Counted from the stretch's first letter, positions 21,268 to 34,559 are shown. The stretch: DNA of 64,000 nt from Primula veris (GCA_963682055.1 OY821747.1:13380258-13444257); one strand, 5' to 3'. Program-made: numbers and translations. Notes: generated by a model not told the origin, from the letters alone.

Positions 21268-23005
21268 TATTTTCATAACTAAATGGTTACGAAATCACAC
21301 CATGTCAACGCTTCAAGTAAAAGAGCACAATAAGAATAAATAAAATAAAATTTAAAACAAAAAAAACTTCAACCAAACAAACTAAACAAGAACTAGTGTA
21401 ACAACATAAGTATTTAATTAATGCTTATAATTCAATTTTTTATTAAAAAATTTATAACACATAATCATGCCACATTATTAAGTATGATTGACGATGTTCA
21501 ATTAAGTAATGTATGTATACATTATAATAATATAAAAGAAAAGTTCACATGTGAGTCTGTGACGTGGTAACAAATGTTTTCTTGTCAGGATTGGGAGAAA
21601 AACAAAATAAAACAATGGAACTGCAAAGCAAACTAGAGGAATAAACTTAAAGACTCTTATCTTAGTACTCCAATTCACAAGATTTAAACTCAAAAAAAAA
21701 AAAAAAAAAAGAGCAAAATGGTCAACCGCAATGAAACTCGAAGAAAAGTTTGAACAGAAAAATAAACTAAAGGTTCAAGAAAAGAACCAAAAAGAAAAAG
21801 TTCAGAAAATTAATTAGACAGAAACACAAAAAGTAACCTTAAAAAAGCCATTTGAATTTTGAACCCCAGTATTGATGGCAAGTTGTAACAGTTCGGAGTA
21901 CTGCCTTCTTATAAATGTTAATCAGTCATTTTAATTTCATAAGTTTCTCTCTATGGTCACTTTGATCCTGTTCTTAAGAAACCTAATTAAAACTGTGCGC
22001 GGTATTCCCTCAATCCCGCGACTACCACTCCATAAGCAAGCTGCTTATAATTTGGTGGTTTTATACCAAGCCAAGCTGATAAAACATATATTTTGCTCGG
22101 TTAAGTCATGCTTCTCAACAATAGTTATTTAAGAGATTAAAGATGACAATATGGACGAGCAAATGTATAGTATTTATTATTGAACAGTTTATCAATTACA
22201 GATCAATCTGCTTATAATATGATCTCCACTGTCTAATATTCGATATAATATCTATCTCTTCTTATTCGGTGCTAATCTTCGGATTTTGACTTGATTTTAC
22301 ATGTACGTGTACTTTCTAGTGAGATAAGCTCTGAAAATTCTCTGTACTGATATGCCTTTTCTGCTGGAAAAATCAGATGAGATATTATACTGCCATTTGA
22401 CTTTATTTATAGCAGTACGTGTACCGTATGAAGTTGACATATGACGTTTTCATTTGGAGTCAGTCCAATGAACCATTGTCTTTCCTCTTTTATGAAGGAA
22501 AAGACCATTATAGCTTTACATCAAATATATTTTCCATATCTAATGCATTGGATACCGCCCCGCTTCGTTTATATGGGTCGGGTCATTGTTGAATACCGCT
22601 TATCAAATATTATTTTTATGTCGTATCACATGCTATGCAAGAGCTTTATCACGACAGAAACAATACGATCAACGATGAAATATTCCGGATTATAAAAAGA
22701 AAAAAGATGAAATATTTTGACCAGCCTATTCATTTTATAATTTTTTTTCCATGCATGGTCGCATTCTATTAGGCAGTTGCATTATTGCTAAATATATCAA
22801 TTGACAATTGGCATACCCATATATATGTGTGACAAAGCCATGGCTTTTTTAACAACTAATTTTAAAAAAACTCATGATTAGAATCTCTTTAGGATTAAAT
22901 ACCGATGCTCAATGACTAAGTATACAATAAAAAACATATGGATTAACAAAAATATGATTTGAGAGGTTCGGATATAACTTTGAAAATTATTTCCTAAATC
23001 ATACT
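21268..23005. other. Intergenic, AT-rich
   Basis: Contains an A-run near 21691-21710 and otherwise unremarkable AT-rich DNA. Short ORFs here have no recognisable motifs. Confidence 0.45.
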
Positions 23006-23007
23006 AT

Positions 23008-23182
23008 AAAAAAAAATATCAGTTTACCATCACACGCTATGTTGTTAAACTGATGGTAAAATGAGTATCGCTAAATTTAACAACAATTTTTGTTGCTGAA
23101 CCTGATGGAAAATTTAACGACACTCAGTTTGTAATCAGTTTAACAAAAGAGCGTTTAATGATAAACTGATATTATTTTTTTT
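23008..23182. mobile_element. MITE with about 30-bp terminal inverted repeats
   Basis: The left end A-run then TATCAGTTTACCATCACACG (to 23036) pairs with the right end AGCGTTTAATGATAAACTGATA then a T-run (from 23150). The element is about 175 bp and non-coding. Internal segments repeat the ends in part (AACTGATGGTAAA at about 23049). The superfamily is uncertain because the target duplication is hidden in A/T runs. Confidence 0.75.
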
Positions 23183-24165
23183 AATGAATATGGTTACGAG
23201 TTTACAATTAGAAAAAATATTGACGTCCATATGTTTTATTTATATAAATACTCCGTATGTTTTGGTCAAAAATCTTTCACCTCATATTGTAACTTGTAAG
23301 TATATAAATATGTTAGGCACATTTATATATGCAGGATAAACTTTTCATACATAAATGTGCCTAACGGATCACATTGTGGTAAAGTGTGATTGGTTAAGAA
23401 ACTTTTCATCCATTCAAATGCAGAATAAACTTATGATTACTTCACATGAATGTATGCTTACTTCTAACGATCCATTTTTGCTGTCCTACGGTAGGTGGGC
23501 TTATCCTAGTTTTTCTACGGCCATTTTAATCGAAATCAATTTCATTAAATGTTGAATAAAAATTATGAAAATATAACTATGTATAATTGGCTACCTATCC
23601 TCTTCGATAGTACGAGTAGTTAAAAATAAATCTCAATGCGGTTACGATAGACTATTTTAGAGTAACACTACCGTAAACCCGATAAAACGATAAAACAATA
23701 AAGGTGTGCCACCGACTAAAAACCCGACACCTATTAATAAACCCAAAATAACTACTACGTTAAAATTAATTTAAAATTACAATTAAAATATTTTATTGGT
23801 TGACACACCTTAAATTACAGTGCACCATATGAATAAAAAAGTAAAAATCAAATTTATCAACCGTACCGAAAAAATATCGCATGCATTTTAAATACGTTAC
23901 GTAAAAAATAAAAATCAAATTTATCAATCGTATCGAAAAAATATCGTATATGTAATCGTGTCAACCTTTTTTTTATTTACTTTTTTTCATAGTTTTTATT
24001 TACTATTAGATTGGATTGTTTTTTATCTAATAATGCATATCCTAAAAAAAATTAGAGAACAAAAAATGGATACTACTTTTGAACCACCAAATGCAAAATA
24101 AATCACATAACTTTATATAAAGTTTTGGAGATGTCATGCAGTATACCACCACCAAGTAGGTCCAA
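23183..24165. other. Intergenic with small repeats
   Basis: Two minor structures are present. A short inverted pair AAGGTGTGCCACC (about 23701) and GTTGACACACCTT (about 23799) is MITE-like. A roughly 67-bp tandem pair with AAAATCAAATTTATCAA and GAAAAAATATCG occurs at about 23834-23948. No gene is seen. Confidence 0.45.
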
Positions 24166-24167
24166 GA

Positions 24168-24343
24168 TTTTTTCACAAAAAAGTTTATTTACTATCGGTT
24201 TATTTTTTTAAAACTGTTGTTAAAGTGAGTTTTGTTAAATTTCAAAAACAACTTAGCAACAGAATTAGCTGCTATTCTGTCACTCACTTTACCAATAATT
24301 TTTAAAAAGTAAACGAATGATAAATAATTTTTTTTAGTGTAAC
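24168..24343. mobile_element. MITE-like inverted repeat with about 55-bp arms
   Basis: The left arm (about 24170-24227, including GTTGTTAAAGTGAG) is complementary to the right arm (about 24284-24342, including CTCACTTTACCAATAAT). Arms are imperfect and AT-rich. It is non-coding. Confidence 0.65.
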
Positions 24344-24763
24344 TAACTAAGTCAGTCAAAAAAAAAAACATCTCAATAAAGTACAAACTATTAATTCAAA
24401 GGAAAAGTTATTTTGTTTCTTTGGACTAATAGCCATTCCAGAAGTTTCTTTTACATAGTTATGGTGAAAATTAAAGAATTTATGGCTATAGTTTAGACTG
24501 CCAAGGCCATTTAATTTCTGAGTTTTCTCACATATTTTTCGATTCAAAAAATCAATGGCATATATATATGTCAAATCTCCACTTATCATAAATTTTAATT
24601 GTTAATGTTAAATAGTAACAATTTAATAATTTATGTTAAATGAAAAATGTTTTTGCTCACACATTTTTTCTAGCTAAAAAAATCAACCCGATCATGTGTC
24701 ACATTACATGACATATCCAATTAATCAATGGTTTTGATTGTTATTAATATTAGATTTAACATT

Positions 24764-24952
24764 TTTTTTAATTAATATTTAAATTTAGAGTAGGCTCAAC
24801 TAGGGTTCTAGTATATTTTTATTTGACTTTTTAGTGGGTTGTGTTTTTATATTAATTTTTTTTAATTAATATTTAAATTTAGTATAGACTCAAATATGGT
24901 TGTAGTATATTTTTATTTTGATTTTTAGTAGATTGTATTTTTATTATGTGAA
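24764..24952. repeat. Tandem duplication, about 93-bp unit
   Basis: Two adjacent copies begin TTTTTTTTAATTAATATTTA and run through CTAGTATATTTTTATTTGA-like sequence to GTGTTTTTAT or GTATTTTTAT. Divergence is moderate. Confidence 0.8.
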
Positions 24953-25439
24953 TATTAATATTTTGATTTATCAAATTATATAATTTTATGTATATTTGGA
25001 CAGATAAATATGTATTTTATTAGTCTGTGGAGTGTGTAAGTTATGAGTCTAGCCTATGAACTGTGTGATTAAGAAAATCCACATCAACGGGTTGAATTTG
25101 AATGTAACAACACTATTTTTTAAAATACAATTATCACTTATTCATTTTTTTTCTTAATTTGTAGTTATATTTTTGGTTATCAATATTTATAATACATTAC
25201 TCATATATTTAGACTTGCATGGACCTATAATAGTGTTTGTATGAGTATGACTAGGCAACCCATCTTATCGTGTAAGAGTTTTAGGTAAATTTTTTAAGTT
25301 GCACTAGCAACACTCATCGAGTATTGTTATTAATATTATTAATCATTTTAAGCATGTAAGACCGATAAACGTTTTTGAACAACCTATTTGAATATTTGTG
25401 TTCACTATTTCCAAGCAAACGAGGTAATTAATAGAACAT

Positions 25440-26920
25440 GCCTTGTTTAAAGTTTCTCTCTCTTTGTTTGCCGGAAAATAAAGATGGGAAAATTTTCCCG
25501 AAAAATAAAGTTTTTAAAAAATCTATTTTGCAAGAAAATCTGTTTTGCAGGAAAATGTTTTTTCCATAATTGAACGAAAACTAATGAAAACAAATACGTT
25601 GAAATAACCAAGAAAATATTTTCCGGAACAGACGATAAAAAAAAGACAACTTATGATGAAAAATAATTAACAAAGTTAAATCTAACCAATAATTATTATT
25701 AATAATTTACAAGTTAAAAGTAAATTATTTTGAAAAATAACTTATAACTTAGAAGTAATCTATAAGTTAAGCTAGAAGTATAACTTATAAGAAACAATTT
25801 AAATCACTATAACTAAAAAAGTAACTTATAAGTGAAAATTAACAAAAATAAGTAAAATGAGGCTTTTTTGCTGGTAAAGTTAACTTATTGTAAGTGAATA
25901 TCAAATCATACAGAAAAAGTAACTTAAATAAAAAAAGTAAGATACATATTTCTTTTTTCTATAACGAATTAGTAAAATGAGACTTTTTACTAGCACTTTT
26001 ACTTCAATGTCTAAATAACACTTTTACTTCAAAAAATACTAGCAAGTTAAATTGTAATAAGACATTAACTCATATGGAGAATGATTAAATGTAACTTATT
26101 ACATATAAGTTGAAAGTCATTTATTTACAATTTAGTAAATCTTAGGAAAACGATAGAAATTTCAAGTTAAAATTAATTTAAAGATGGTTATATGGTATTA
26201 ATAAGTTAAACAAAAATTACAAATTAACCTTATGAGTAACTTTTAAGTTGAAACCTCTTTTTTTATGTGTATCTTAAAACCAATAAAGAAATTATGTAAA
26301 AGATCACTTGATATGTATAAAGGAAGAAAAAGTAATAAGTAAAAAAGTAACTTATAATGAGCCTGTTTGACATCAATTTTTTTGGGTCAAAAAGCTGTTT
26401 TTAAAAAGTAATGAGAAAAGAACTTAATTAAAAAAGGATAATGTTTGGCACCAATGTAACTTTTACTTCTGAGTGACTCGTAACCTATTATTATCGGTAA
26501 GTCACTGGTCACCTCTTAATTTATAAGTGAGTTGTAAATATACTTACATTCTATTAAAAAAAAAATTACATTTGGAGAATCTAACGTGAAAAAACTAAAA
26601 AAATCCACCATTGTCTAGCTGCTATGCTTTTGAGCTTTTCTAAAAAACTTTTTATCCAAAAGCTAGCTTTTTAAGAGCAAAAAAAGTTGACATACCAAAC
26701 AACCATGGATTTTTTAATCGAAAAGCTAATAAGGCTAAGAAAGTTGACAAACATGCACACTAATAAAAAAATATGGGAACATTTTCGACAAAAAAGGTTT
26801 TCTTGTCGCTACCAAACAAACAGAAGATATGGGAAAATAAAACTTTTTCCAGACAAATGTCTTCGGGAAAAATATTTCCAGGGTAGATATTTTGCGGTGA
26901 AACAAACAGAGCTCTCAAAG
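25440..26920. repeat. Long inverted-repeat element, non-coding
   Basis: The left segment at about 25455-25505 (TTTGTTTGCCGGAAAATA then a TTTTCCCG motif) is complementary to about 26868-26912 (CGGGAAAAATATTTCC, then TATTTTGCGGTGAAACAAAC). The interior is AT-rich, with many AACTTATAAGTT-like short palindromes (25730-26240). It looks like a non-autonomous DNA element; exact ends and target duplication are not resolved. Confidence 0.5.
26359..26704. mobile_element. Nested hAT-like MITE with long imperfect inverted ends
   Basis: The left end CCTGTTTGACATCAATTTTT followed by TCAAAAAGCTG pairs with the right end AGCTAGCTTTTTAAGAGC then GTTGACATACCAAACAACC. The TGTTTGG terminal style is common among plant hAT-type MITEs. 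It appears to sit inside the larger inverted-repeat region. A target duplication was not found. Confidence 0.5.
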
Positions 26921-27320
26921 TTAGCCAGGGAAACAAACCTACTAAGCAAACAAGATCTAGATGATGAAAATTATGACAAGACTATAAGAAGGGTTGCATA
27001 GGGGATAAAAACTGTAAATACAAGTTTAAACATCAATTTTAGATAAAGCTTAAAAGTCTTACAACATAAACTGATAAACAAGTTTGTGACACAAGAGGTC
27101 ACTGAGACGAGTTTTTACTCGAAAACTGACACACTGACCATTAAAAAAAAAACTCTATACCCATTTTCATTTCTCCCTGAAATCCAATGAGAATATACCC
27201 AAAAGTTCGAAAATATAAACCGACTCGATATCTCCCCCATATTGGAGTTTGATCCTTTGGACCATTTTGTCATGTCTGTAAGTTTCTCATGAAACTTTTA
27301 GGAAACCAAGTTTTATTAAA

Positions 27321-30300
27321 CTAAATGAAACCTGCCACAAGTTTCTTGAGGTCCCAGTAGTTGGATTCACGGGACATAACAACAGCAGCAGTAGCACACA
27401 CAACCAAAGCAGCAGAGAGAAACACGGTGTTTTTCACGCACGTATGGACCCTTGTTAGTCGAGCCAAGAGCACTTTACGAAGTTTTTCTGCATCTTTCAA
27501 GACTGCTAGGCGCACCCCATCTTCCTCTACGCGCATTGCTTTTTCATTCTGCACCACCATGAAGTACAGTATTCAATAGCGGGAAAGTCATAATTCGTAA
27601 CTCTACGAGAGATAAAAGCTAAAGATAAAAAAAGGATGTTTTTTTATCGACTCATCAAAATCTAAATAGCAAATTTCGCCAAGCAACAAACTCTATAGTT
27701 GAGATGGTCACAGTAAGATATCTTTATAGGAAATCTTCAGAGCAGGTTTGTGGAAGCAATATACTACATACGTTCTTACAGATTATAGATTTGCAAAAGA
27801 AGGTAACTTTCAAAACCTTAGCTTTGTCCTCTAGATTATCCAACTTTCCTAAAGTCGATTCTTAATAGGCAAATCAGATCGAGTTTTGGCTTTAACAAAA
27901 TAACCATGTAAAATCTTATGTTAAAAGGGTGCATTGGTGTGGCAGCTTACCACAGAATAAACAAGAGCAAACAACTGGTCATCACTTGAAAGAAAATATC
28001 AAAGGTTTGGGTATTTAGTATTTACACAAATCTATGATGAGTGCTGCTTTTATCTTATGTCAAAAATAAAATGAAGATCGATGCAAGGGTCTTGCTACCT
28101 TCTTTTTGAAACTGATAAGAGTCGATTTCAGAGGTTCAACAATAGTTACTTTGGTAGAATAGCCATCCCATTCATTGACAAGCTTTTTCAAAACACGAAC
28201 ACTAGCTTCCAAATTCTTCAGATAAAGTTCATCCTTAATGTATCAAATATACAGATCACATTAAGAAAAAAGTGTCAGTGAGTTGAAATGTAAAGCCGAT
28301 ATCCAAATTAAAGAAATAGCAGAGAAAAAAAAAGATAAAACTGCTGCTCACCCACTGCCTGTAACTGTCAGCGTGATGAGTCAAACACCAAACAGCTAAA
28401 TTGGTTGCTTCATTTGATAGCTCAGGAACACCTGCAAATAAATTTGAAGTAAAGGGCTATTTTTTTTCAAACACTTTAATACGATACTACCATTGAATAT
28501 GATTAATTTCACTTACGTTCTCCAGCAGCTTTGACAGCGAACGATGTAATTTGTTTCATGACTTTGCTTCCAGGTGGCCCAGCAAGTGCTACCTCTTTCA
28601 ATGTCGGATACACAGCTTCAAACCTCTCAGTTGCCTGAATTTAACAAATTTCATCATTATTATACACACTTCTTCTTTTCTCAGGCTAATGTATTTTATT
28701 CAATAACCAGATATTCATGGAAACAGTCTAAGGGTAAAATTCTTATGGTAAGTGAGGTCAAAAGGATCTGGAGAGAATCTATCGCCCCATTTTAACGCGT
28801 TCTGAAAAACATGACTATTAAGCTTAACAGAGAAGATTGGGAAACTATTGAATGGCCGGTTTCAGATAGTAAGTAAATTTTCAGTTGTCCCGTCGTCCAT
28901 AGACTCCATACATAGTAAGATAATGAGAGCATTATAATTCGGTTTTGATTTCAACTTCAATGTTATTTCAATCGGATACGTACTATGAAATAATAAGCAT
29001 TTGGTATGAAATGTCATTTATGTTAAAAAAATTGTTTACAAATCACTAGCCATTTAATTTTCGAAACCTGGCATGCATGGTTTGCCTCAGATTCTGATTT
29101 CCCTTTAACCAAAAACATGATAAGAAGTAAATTATGATTTCCAACACTATTATGTTGTTACTTCCTTCCTCTATTGGGAATACATACCTTGACTCGAGAA
29201 AAAGAAGCAGGGAATGTGACTCTCACAAGTTGCTCAAGAGCAGCTGGTGGTACTAAGCGCTCCCCTTTTTTGACAACTCCATTCATTAGTATGCGACCAG
29301 CTTTCGGAGAAGCTAAGATTCTGCAAATTAGAATGCAGAAATTCAATATGTTACCCCCAAAAAACATGCACAATAAAAGAAAAAAAAGAAAGGTTCGAGA
29401 GCTGCACACTTAAAGAAATGATTCCTCACCTCTCTACCAACTGCAAAATCAAGTCTCTGGACTGTGGATTAATGCTTGGCTTAGTGTTCAGCATTGGCAA
29501 AAGTAAATTTACCCACATAAATAGCCCAACAGCCAAATCTCCTTGACAGGCCTATAAAAAACCAATTTACATCTCGATATGGAGTTAGTTGTTTTAAACA
29601 AAACCTGCCAAACTAACAGTAAATTATCCATATTAATACTACATACTTAATATTTTCTTACCTGGGAAATCACCCATACTGTCACTGGAAGTTTTTCTTG
29701 TCCTACATATTTTGAGGTCTCCTCCCTCAGTGTCGGCACCAAATTTGCGAGCACTTCAGGTCTCTCTCGCAGAGTCATCGCTAAAACCACGAATATTGCA
29801 ACCTGCGCCACCACAGTTCATAAGGATTCTGACTTTTTTCTCAAATTCAACTATTCAAGGGAATCAACTATTAACAAGAATGAGATATGCTTGCCATTTA
29901 ATTATAAGCTAAGATTATAGTCTACCAAACAACTTACATGAAAAGATTAATGGTATAAAATAATAAAAGAAAGCAGAATATGAGTAAGTTCTCTGTCTTG
30001 TTTCTACTAATTCCATATCGTTAATTTATGTAAACAACTAACTTAAGAGCTTTATATAATATTTTCTAGTTGTATCTTTTCGTGAAATGTTAAAAAACAT
30101 GACTATTTGTTGCACGACTTCTCTTAGTTTCATACGATGCGAATCTTGTGGACAATGCACTCATATTCTCAGATCTGTTCGGATGCAAATCACCAGATAC
30201 CACTCTACTTTTAGAATCTATATATTATTTCGTATATATAACACTGAGGTAACCAAACATTAGGCTTTATAAATTAGGCAATCTGGCTGGTGATAATGAC

Positions 30301-33300
30301 TGCCTACTATCTGGACAAGTGAGAGAAAGTAGTTTAGTTCTGAAGTGTAAGGTGATGTGAAAGTTGACAGCAGGAAAAAAGAGAGATTGAAAAAGAAATG
30401 CTTAACGTTGTAATTTCCTTGACACGAGTGTATAAACTACGACAACTACCTATCAAGGATATCGACAGTTAGTCAGTTACCAACAGTGTAACAATAAATA
30501 TACAACCTAGTCGATGCAATAAGATTTGAACTAAATCAACACTAACAAGAAAGAGAGATTTACAATATTGATGTTGAAACTTGCAAGTGTAATTAAGTGG
30601 GTAAAAATTAGACAAAACTAACTAACCAAGAGAACAATAAAAAGGTATGCAGAAGCTCAACGAATATGTTAGATGGAGTGATGCACACATTCCAACAAAT
30701 TAGAAATGAACAACATTGGCAAACTAGGTGTCAAATTTCGAGATTAAAAGAAGTGATTCAAAATTATCTCCATATCTATATTATTAAAGAAGGTTTTTCG
30801 TGTACTAAATTTCAAGTGTTACAGCTTCTATTCTCTTCCATCATTTACCTTCGGAGATTTGAAAGTGTGAGCATGGATTTAAAGTGTAAAAGATAGGGCA
30901 ATGATCCAAAAACTGCAAATGTCTATACTAGAATGTTTTATATCCGCGCGATATACTTCTATATTAGAGATGATGTCGAACAGACAAGGATGGAAAGATT
31001 AAGCCTTAGACATCTAAACGATCAATAAACAATCTCTGCAGTGTACGTTAAGAGTAATTGATAGAACAAACCCTTTTTCAAAAAGTTAGCCAGATAACAA
31101 ATATTCATTGTAGTCCATTTCAATATAATCCCATTCTGTTATTCATCAGTCTGGTTCATTCTAATGTAATCCTCATGCTAGTACATGTACTTAATGACAA
31201 ACGTCAGTATTCTAATCATAAAGTGTCAGACGCTATTACGATCTAACTAATCATTGCCAAATACGGATTGCAAAAAGTTGTTCTTTCCACGATTGCCCAT
31301 TAGCACTAACTTTTCGTAAAGGGAAAAAATTGGATGCTCTACATTGTAATTAATTCAGAATATATAGTATAGTTCACAACGAAAAGTTCGATTATGTACC
31401 CTCTAAACTCTTCATAATTCACAATGAAATAACATGTCTGATTTTTTGACCTATTATAATTGGTTTTCAAATTTATGGAATTATGGCGCGAAAGTGATTA
31501 TAGTTCTGATCAACAATGTCTGAAATCCAAACCTAACGGGTATTATTTTCCTGTTTTTAATGGGAAAAGTCGGACGCCCTACGATGTAACTAATTTAGAA
31601 TCTACACCTTCTCAATTTTTCATAATTTCACAATCAGAAAACATGTCCGTTGTATTGACCTAATTTTAATTGGTTTTCAAATTTATGGCGCGAAAGTGAT
31701 TCTAGTTCTGATCAACAATGTCTAAAATCCAGACCTATCGGCTATTATTTTCCTGTTTTTAACGGGAAAAACCGGATGCTCTATGGTGTAATTAATCTAG
31801 AATCTATACCTTCTAAACTTTTAATTATTCACAATCAGATAACATGTCTGTTGTGTTGACCTATTTTAATTGGTTTTCAAATTTATGGCGCGAAAGTGAT
31901 TCTAGTTCTGATCAACAATGTATAAAATCCAGACCTAACGGCTATTATTTTCCTGTTTTCAACGGGAAAAAAATCGGATGCTCTACAATGTAATTAATTT
32001 AGAATCTATACCTTCTCAACTTTTCATAATTCACAATCAGATAACATGTCCGATTTTTTGACATATTTCAACTGGTTTTCAAATTTATGGCGTGAAAATA
32101 ATTCTAATTCTTATCAACAATCTCCAATTCCAAACCTAACGGCTATTACTTCCATTTTTAAACACTAACGTCCCTTCGATCCTAATGAATGAAATGCCTA
32201 GGTTTGCATGTAAATCTTCTTATAAAAGGGGCACCTTCAATAGTAAATAAAACCTGTTTGGTTACTTTTACAACTTGTGTAATAAGCAAGTCAGTATTAT
32301 CATAACGAAAATGGGACATAAGTCACCTGAGTTTTCGGCCCTTGCTGAACCGCCTTTTTTGGCCCCTTAGCCGATTCTTGCTTGATCTCGAGGTCGGCAA
32401 GTATGCTATCCCATAACCACAACACGAACATACCAAGTGCTTCACTAGATCGTTGCTTAAGCCACTCGGCCGAGGTCTTATAAACATTTTCAGATATACG
32501 ACTGATGGGGATCTATATATTTTTTTTTACAAGAGATAAACTTCATTAGGTAGAATTAAACGGGACCTAACCCAAACAATTAACATAGTAGATCTCAAGT
32601 TTTTCTACACCAAACAACAATGACATTATCCAAGAATATAACTTTATATTCTACCCATGTTTTGTTACAATATTAAGCTTCTTTTTATCCATTATAAGTT
32701 GTCATTAAATTAATTAATCAGATTAAACCTCAAATTTGAACGTTCATCATACAAAAGAAGATGAACTCTTTTGTCTAAATGGTTCATTATTTTCTCTAAG
32801 GCCAAAAGAAGCATACGTCTAAAAAAAACCTAAATCCTTATGTACGTACAAAAGGGTAATTTTGGAACGGATCTGACATTTATAAAATAATATTATTTGA
32901 TAGTAAAAAGGAAAAACAAAGAATAAAAAGTACACATGCATCACTTTACTTAAAACTTTCAGACATAGGAATCATCAACAACTATAAGATGTGACACTTT
33001 GATAACTATCTGCCACGTAAGTTGACTATCTCTAATACTGTATTATTATTTTTAATCAAAAATACACCACAATTATAATTACAATAGGTACCGTAATATG
33101 CCTTTGTTTCACTATATAAGTTGGTTACCCATGTTTTTTTACACATTTTTTTATTTAAGTTAGTGTTAAAAATACAAATATGTAAAATTAATAATAAAAT
33201 ATTCTATTGATCTAAACTTGACTTATATGGTAAACAAACTAAAATCGGACATAGTGGGGAATAGAGGGAGTAATAAAATTTGTAAAAAATAGAATGACTC

Positions 33301-34265
33301 ACAGCAGTCATTTTTGCAACAGATGACTCTTTGATCAACTTCATCCATGGGAATTGAGAAGTTGAGACCGTACCAAATACTTTCCCAAAATAGTCTACAA
33401 ATCGCTTTAGCAATATTTCCTCTTGATCCTTGTACGTTACCTAAATATTTTAAAAAAAACATTAAAAATATATTAGATACCAATATTTTAAAAGATAAAA
33501 AAAATCTTAAATTAAGGCTCGACTCAAATCTTAAAAAAGATTATAAAAAAAAAAACCCATCTTTAATTACGGCTTTCTATACGTTGATAAATCTTACAAC
33601 TTTTGCGTAATTTTAACGATGTCTTCACCTTTTTAATTAAAACATGATTAGAATATATACTCACTCCATCTAGATTCATGATCACTACCCAAAAATGGTT
33701 TTTGTTTTCTAAATTTAATCACATGGTTTAATTAGCATACAAACTGTACGATTAAATTTTAAAACCAACATCTAAATTCTTAGATAAAAAAAGGGAATAT
33801 GTGTTACATCCTATCACATGTCTTTATCAAGAACCAAAAAAAACATCCCATCAAAAATTCCATTCTCTATTATTTTTTTTAAAAAAAAGGATTTTTTTTT
33901 TTCACCGTGATATCAGCAAGGAAAGCAGCTAGATCAGAGGCGTCCATCTTTGCTGCCACGTCACCCACACTCATTTTCGCCTTCTTGGCCTTCTTCGGTT
34001 TTGCCACCTCAGCAACAACACTCTCCTCCCTTCCGGACTCCGTCTCCCTCTCCTTCTCCCTCTCTAGAGCTTCAGTCGGTTGGAAAACTTCACCAGAGTC
34101 TACGGAATCATCGAGAACTTGAGAATTCTGGCTGCGACGACGACGATAGGACACGGTTTGCCATTCATGATCTGGTTTCTTGACGAATGGGGTGAAGTTT
34201 ATTGCTCGGCTTTCTTCGTCGCCTTGCAAGATCTCCTCAATGACTGCTTTGCTCTCTTCATCCAT
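27321..34265 (-). CDS. TMEM214-like ER membrane protein (DUF2359), 10 exons, 546 aa
   Basis: Exons by splice sites and phase: 34265-33906, 33440-33303, 32512-32327, 29802-29662, 29551-29430, 29320-29188, 28634-28517, 28431-28352, 28233-28099, 27548-27321. The product resembles plant transmembrane protein 214 homologues (Arabidopsis At1g70770 family): MDEESKAVIEEIL start, a basic YRRRR segment, a Lys-rich linker (KPKKAKKAKM), DLAAFLADI, VFGTVSTSQFPWMKL, SEALGMFVLWLWDSIL, LPVTVWVISQ, NPQSRDLILQLVE, KKGERLVPP, VTFPASFSRVKATERFEA, VALAGPPGSK. A hydrophobic helix (TVFLSAALVVCATAAVVM) lies near the C-terminus. Animal TMEM214 is an ER protein linked to stress-induced caspase recruitment; the plant role is not established. 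All exons keep frame and the gene looks intact. The largest intron (29803-32326) carries a tandem repeat. Confidence 0.92.
31285..32165. repeat. Tandem repeat, about 200-bp unit, in TMEM214-like intron
   Basis: About four units are visible. The marker TGGTTTTCAAATTTATGG recurs at 31461, 31671, 31871 and 32073 (spacings 210, 200, 202). Other unit parts recur with it: GGCGCGAAAGTGATT, GTTCTGATCAACAATGTCT, TTATTTTCCTGTTTT, GGATGCTCTA, and an ACATGTC then TTGACCTA segment. A partial unit precedes 31461. Copies are fairly similar, so this is a local intronic satellite. Confidence 0.9.
33095..33272. mobile_element. Degenerate Stowaway-like MITE in TMEM214-like intron
   Basis: The right end GGGGAATAGAGGGAGTA is a Stowaway-type terminus in reverse. 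The left region CCTTTGTTTCACTATATAAG resembles the usual opposite end, which is strongly degraded. The interior is AT-rich and non-coding. Confidence 0.5.
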
Positions 34266-34334
34266 TTTTTTTTTTCCTTTTTGGTATCACTAGAAATGTA
34301 AAGATAGTTTTTGGTGAGTGATGACTCTATGAGG

Positions 34335-34352
34335 AGGAGGGGTATTTAAAGG
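34335..34352 (-). promoter_or_regulatory. TATA-like box of TMEM214-like gene
   Basis: The minus strand reads CCCTTTAAATACCCC about 75-85 bases upstream of the ATG at 34265. This spacing suits a plant core promoter with a short 5' UTR. The assignment rests on position and AT content only. Confidence 0.5.
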
Positions 34353-34479
34353 GCTCATGGAGAGGAAAAAAACAAAATTGAATTTAATATGACACGTTGG
34401 AATTTTTATAATTTTGGTGGAAAAAACGTTTTTGCCCCTCCTTTGGTCAGTAATATATTAATTGTGCAACCATTTTGTT

Positions 34480-34559
34480 TAGATTATAGGTATCAAGTGA
34501 TTATTTAATTAATTTGGATTATAGGTATATCAAGTGATTATTTAATTAATTTGGATTAC
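34480..34559. repeat. Tandem duplication, about 39-bp unit
   Basis: TTAGATTATAGGTATCAAG and GATTATTTAATTAATTTGG repeat immediately with small changes (TATC versus TATATC). The copies are nearly identical, so this is recent. Confidence 0.9.

Noticed and set aside
26687..27001. 104-codon plus-strand ORF
   Set aside because: It overlaps the ends of two inverted-repeat elements, has no motif, and its composition follows the AT-rich repeat sequence.
31285..32165. CRISPR-like array of repeats
   Set aside because: Units are about 200 bp and repeat along their full length without short conserved repeats and unique spacers. This is a eukaryotic intronic tandem repeat.
33907..34301. Three overlapping plus-strand ORFs opposite the TMEM214-like first exon
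   Set aside because: They are antisense shadows of exon 1, whose Lys/Glu-rich coding strand gives Phe/Ser-rich open frames on the other strand.
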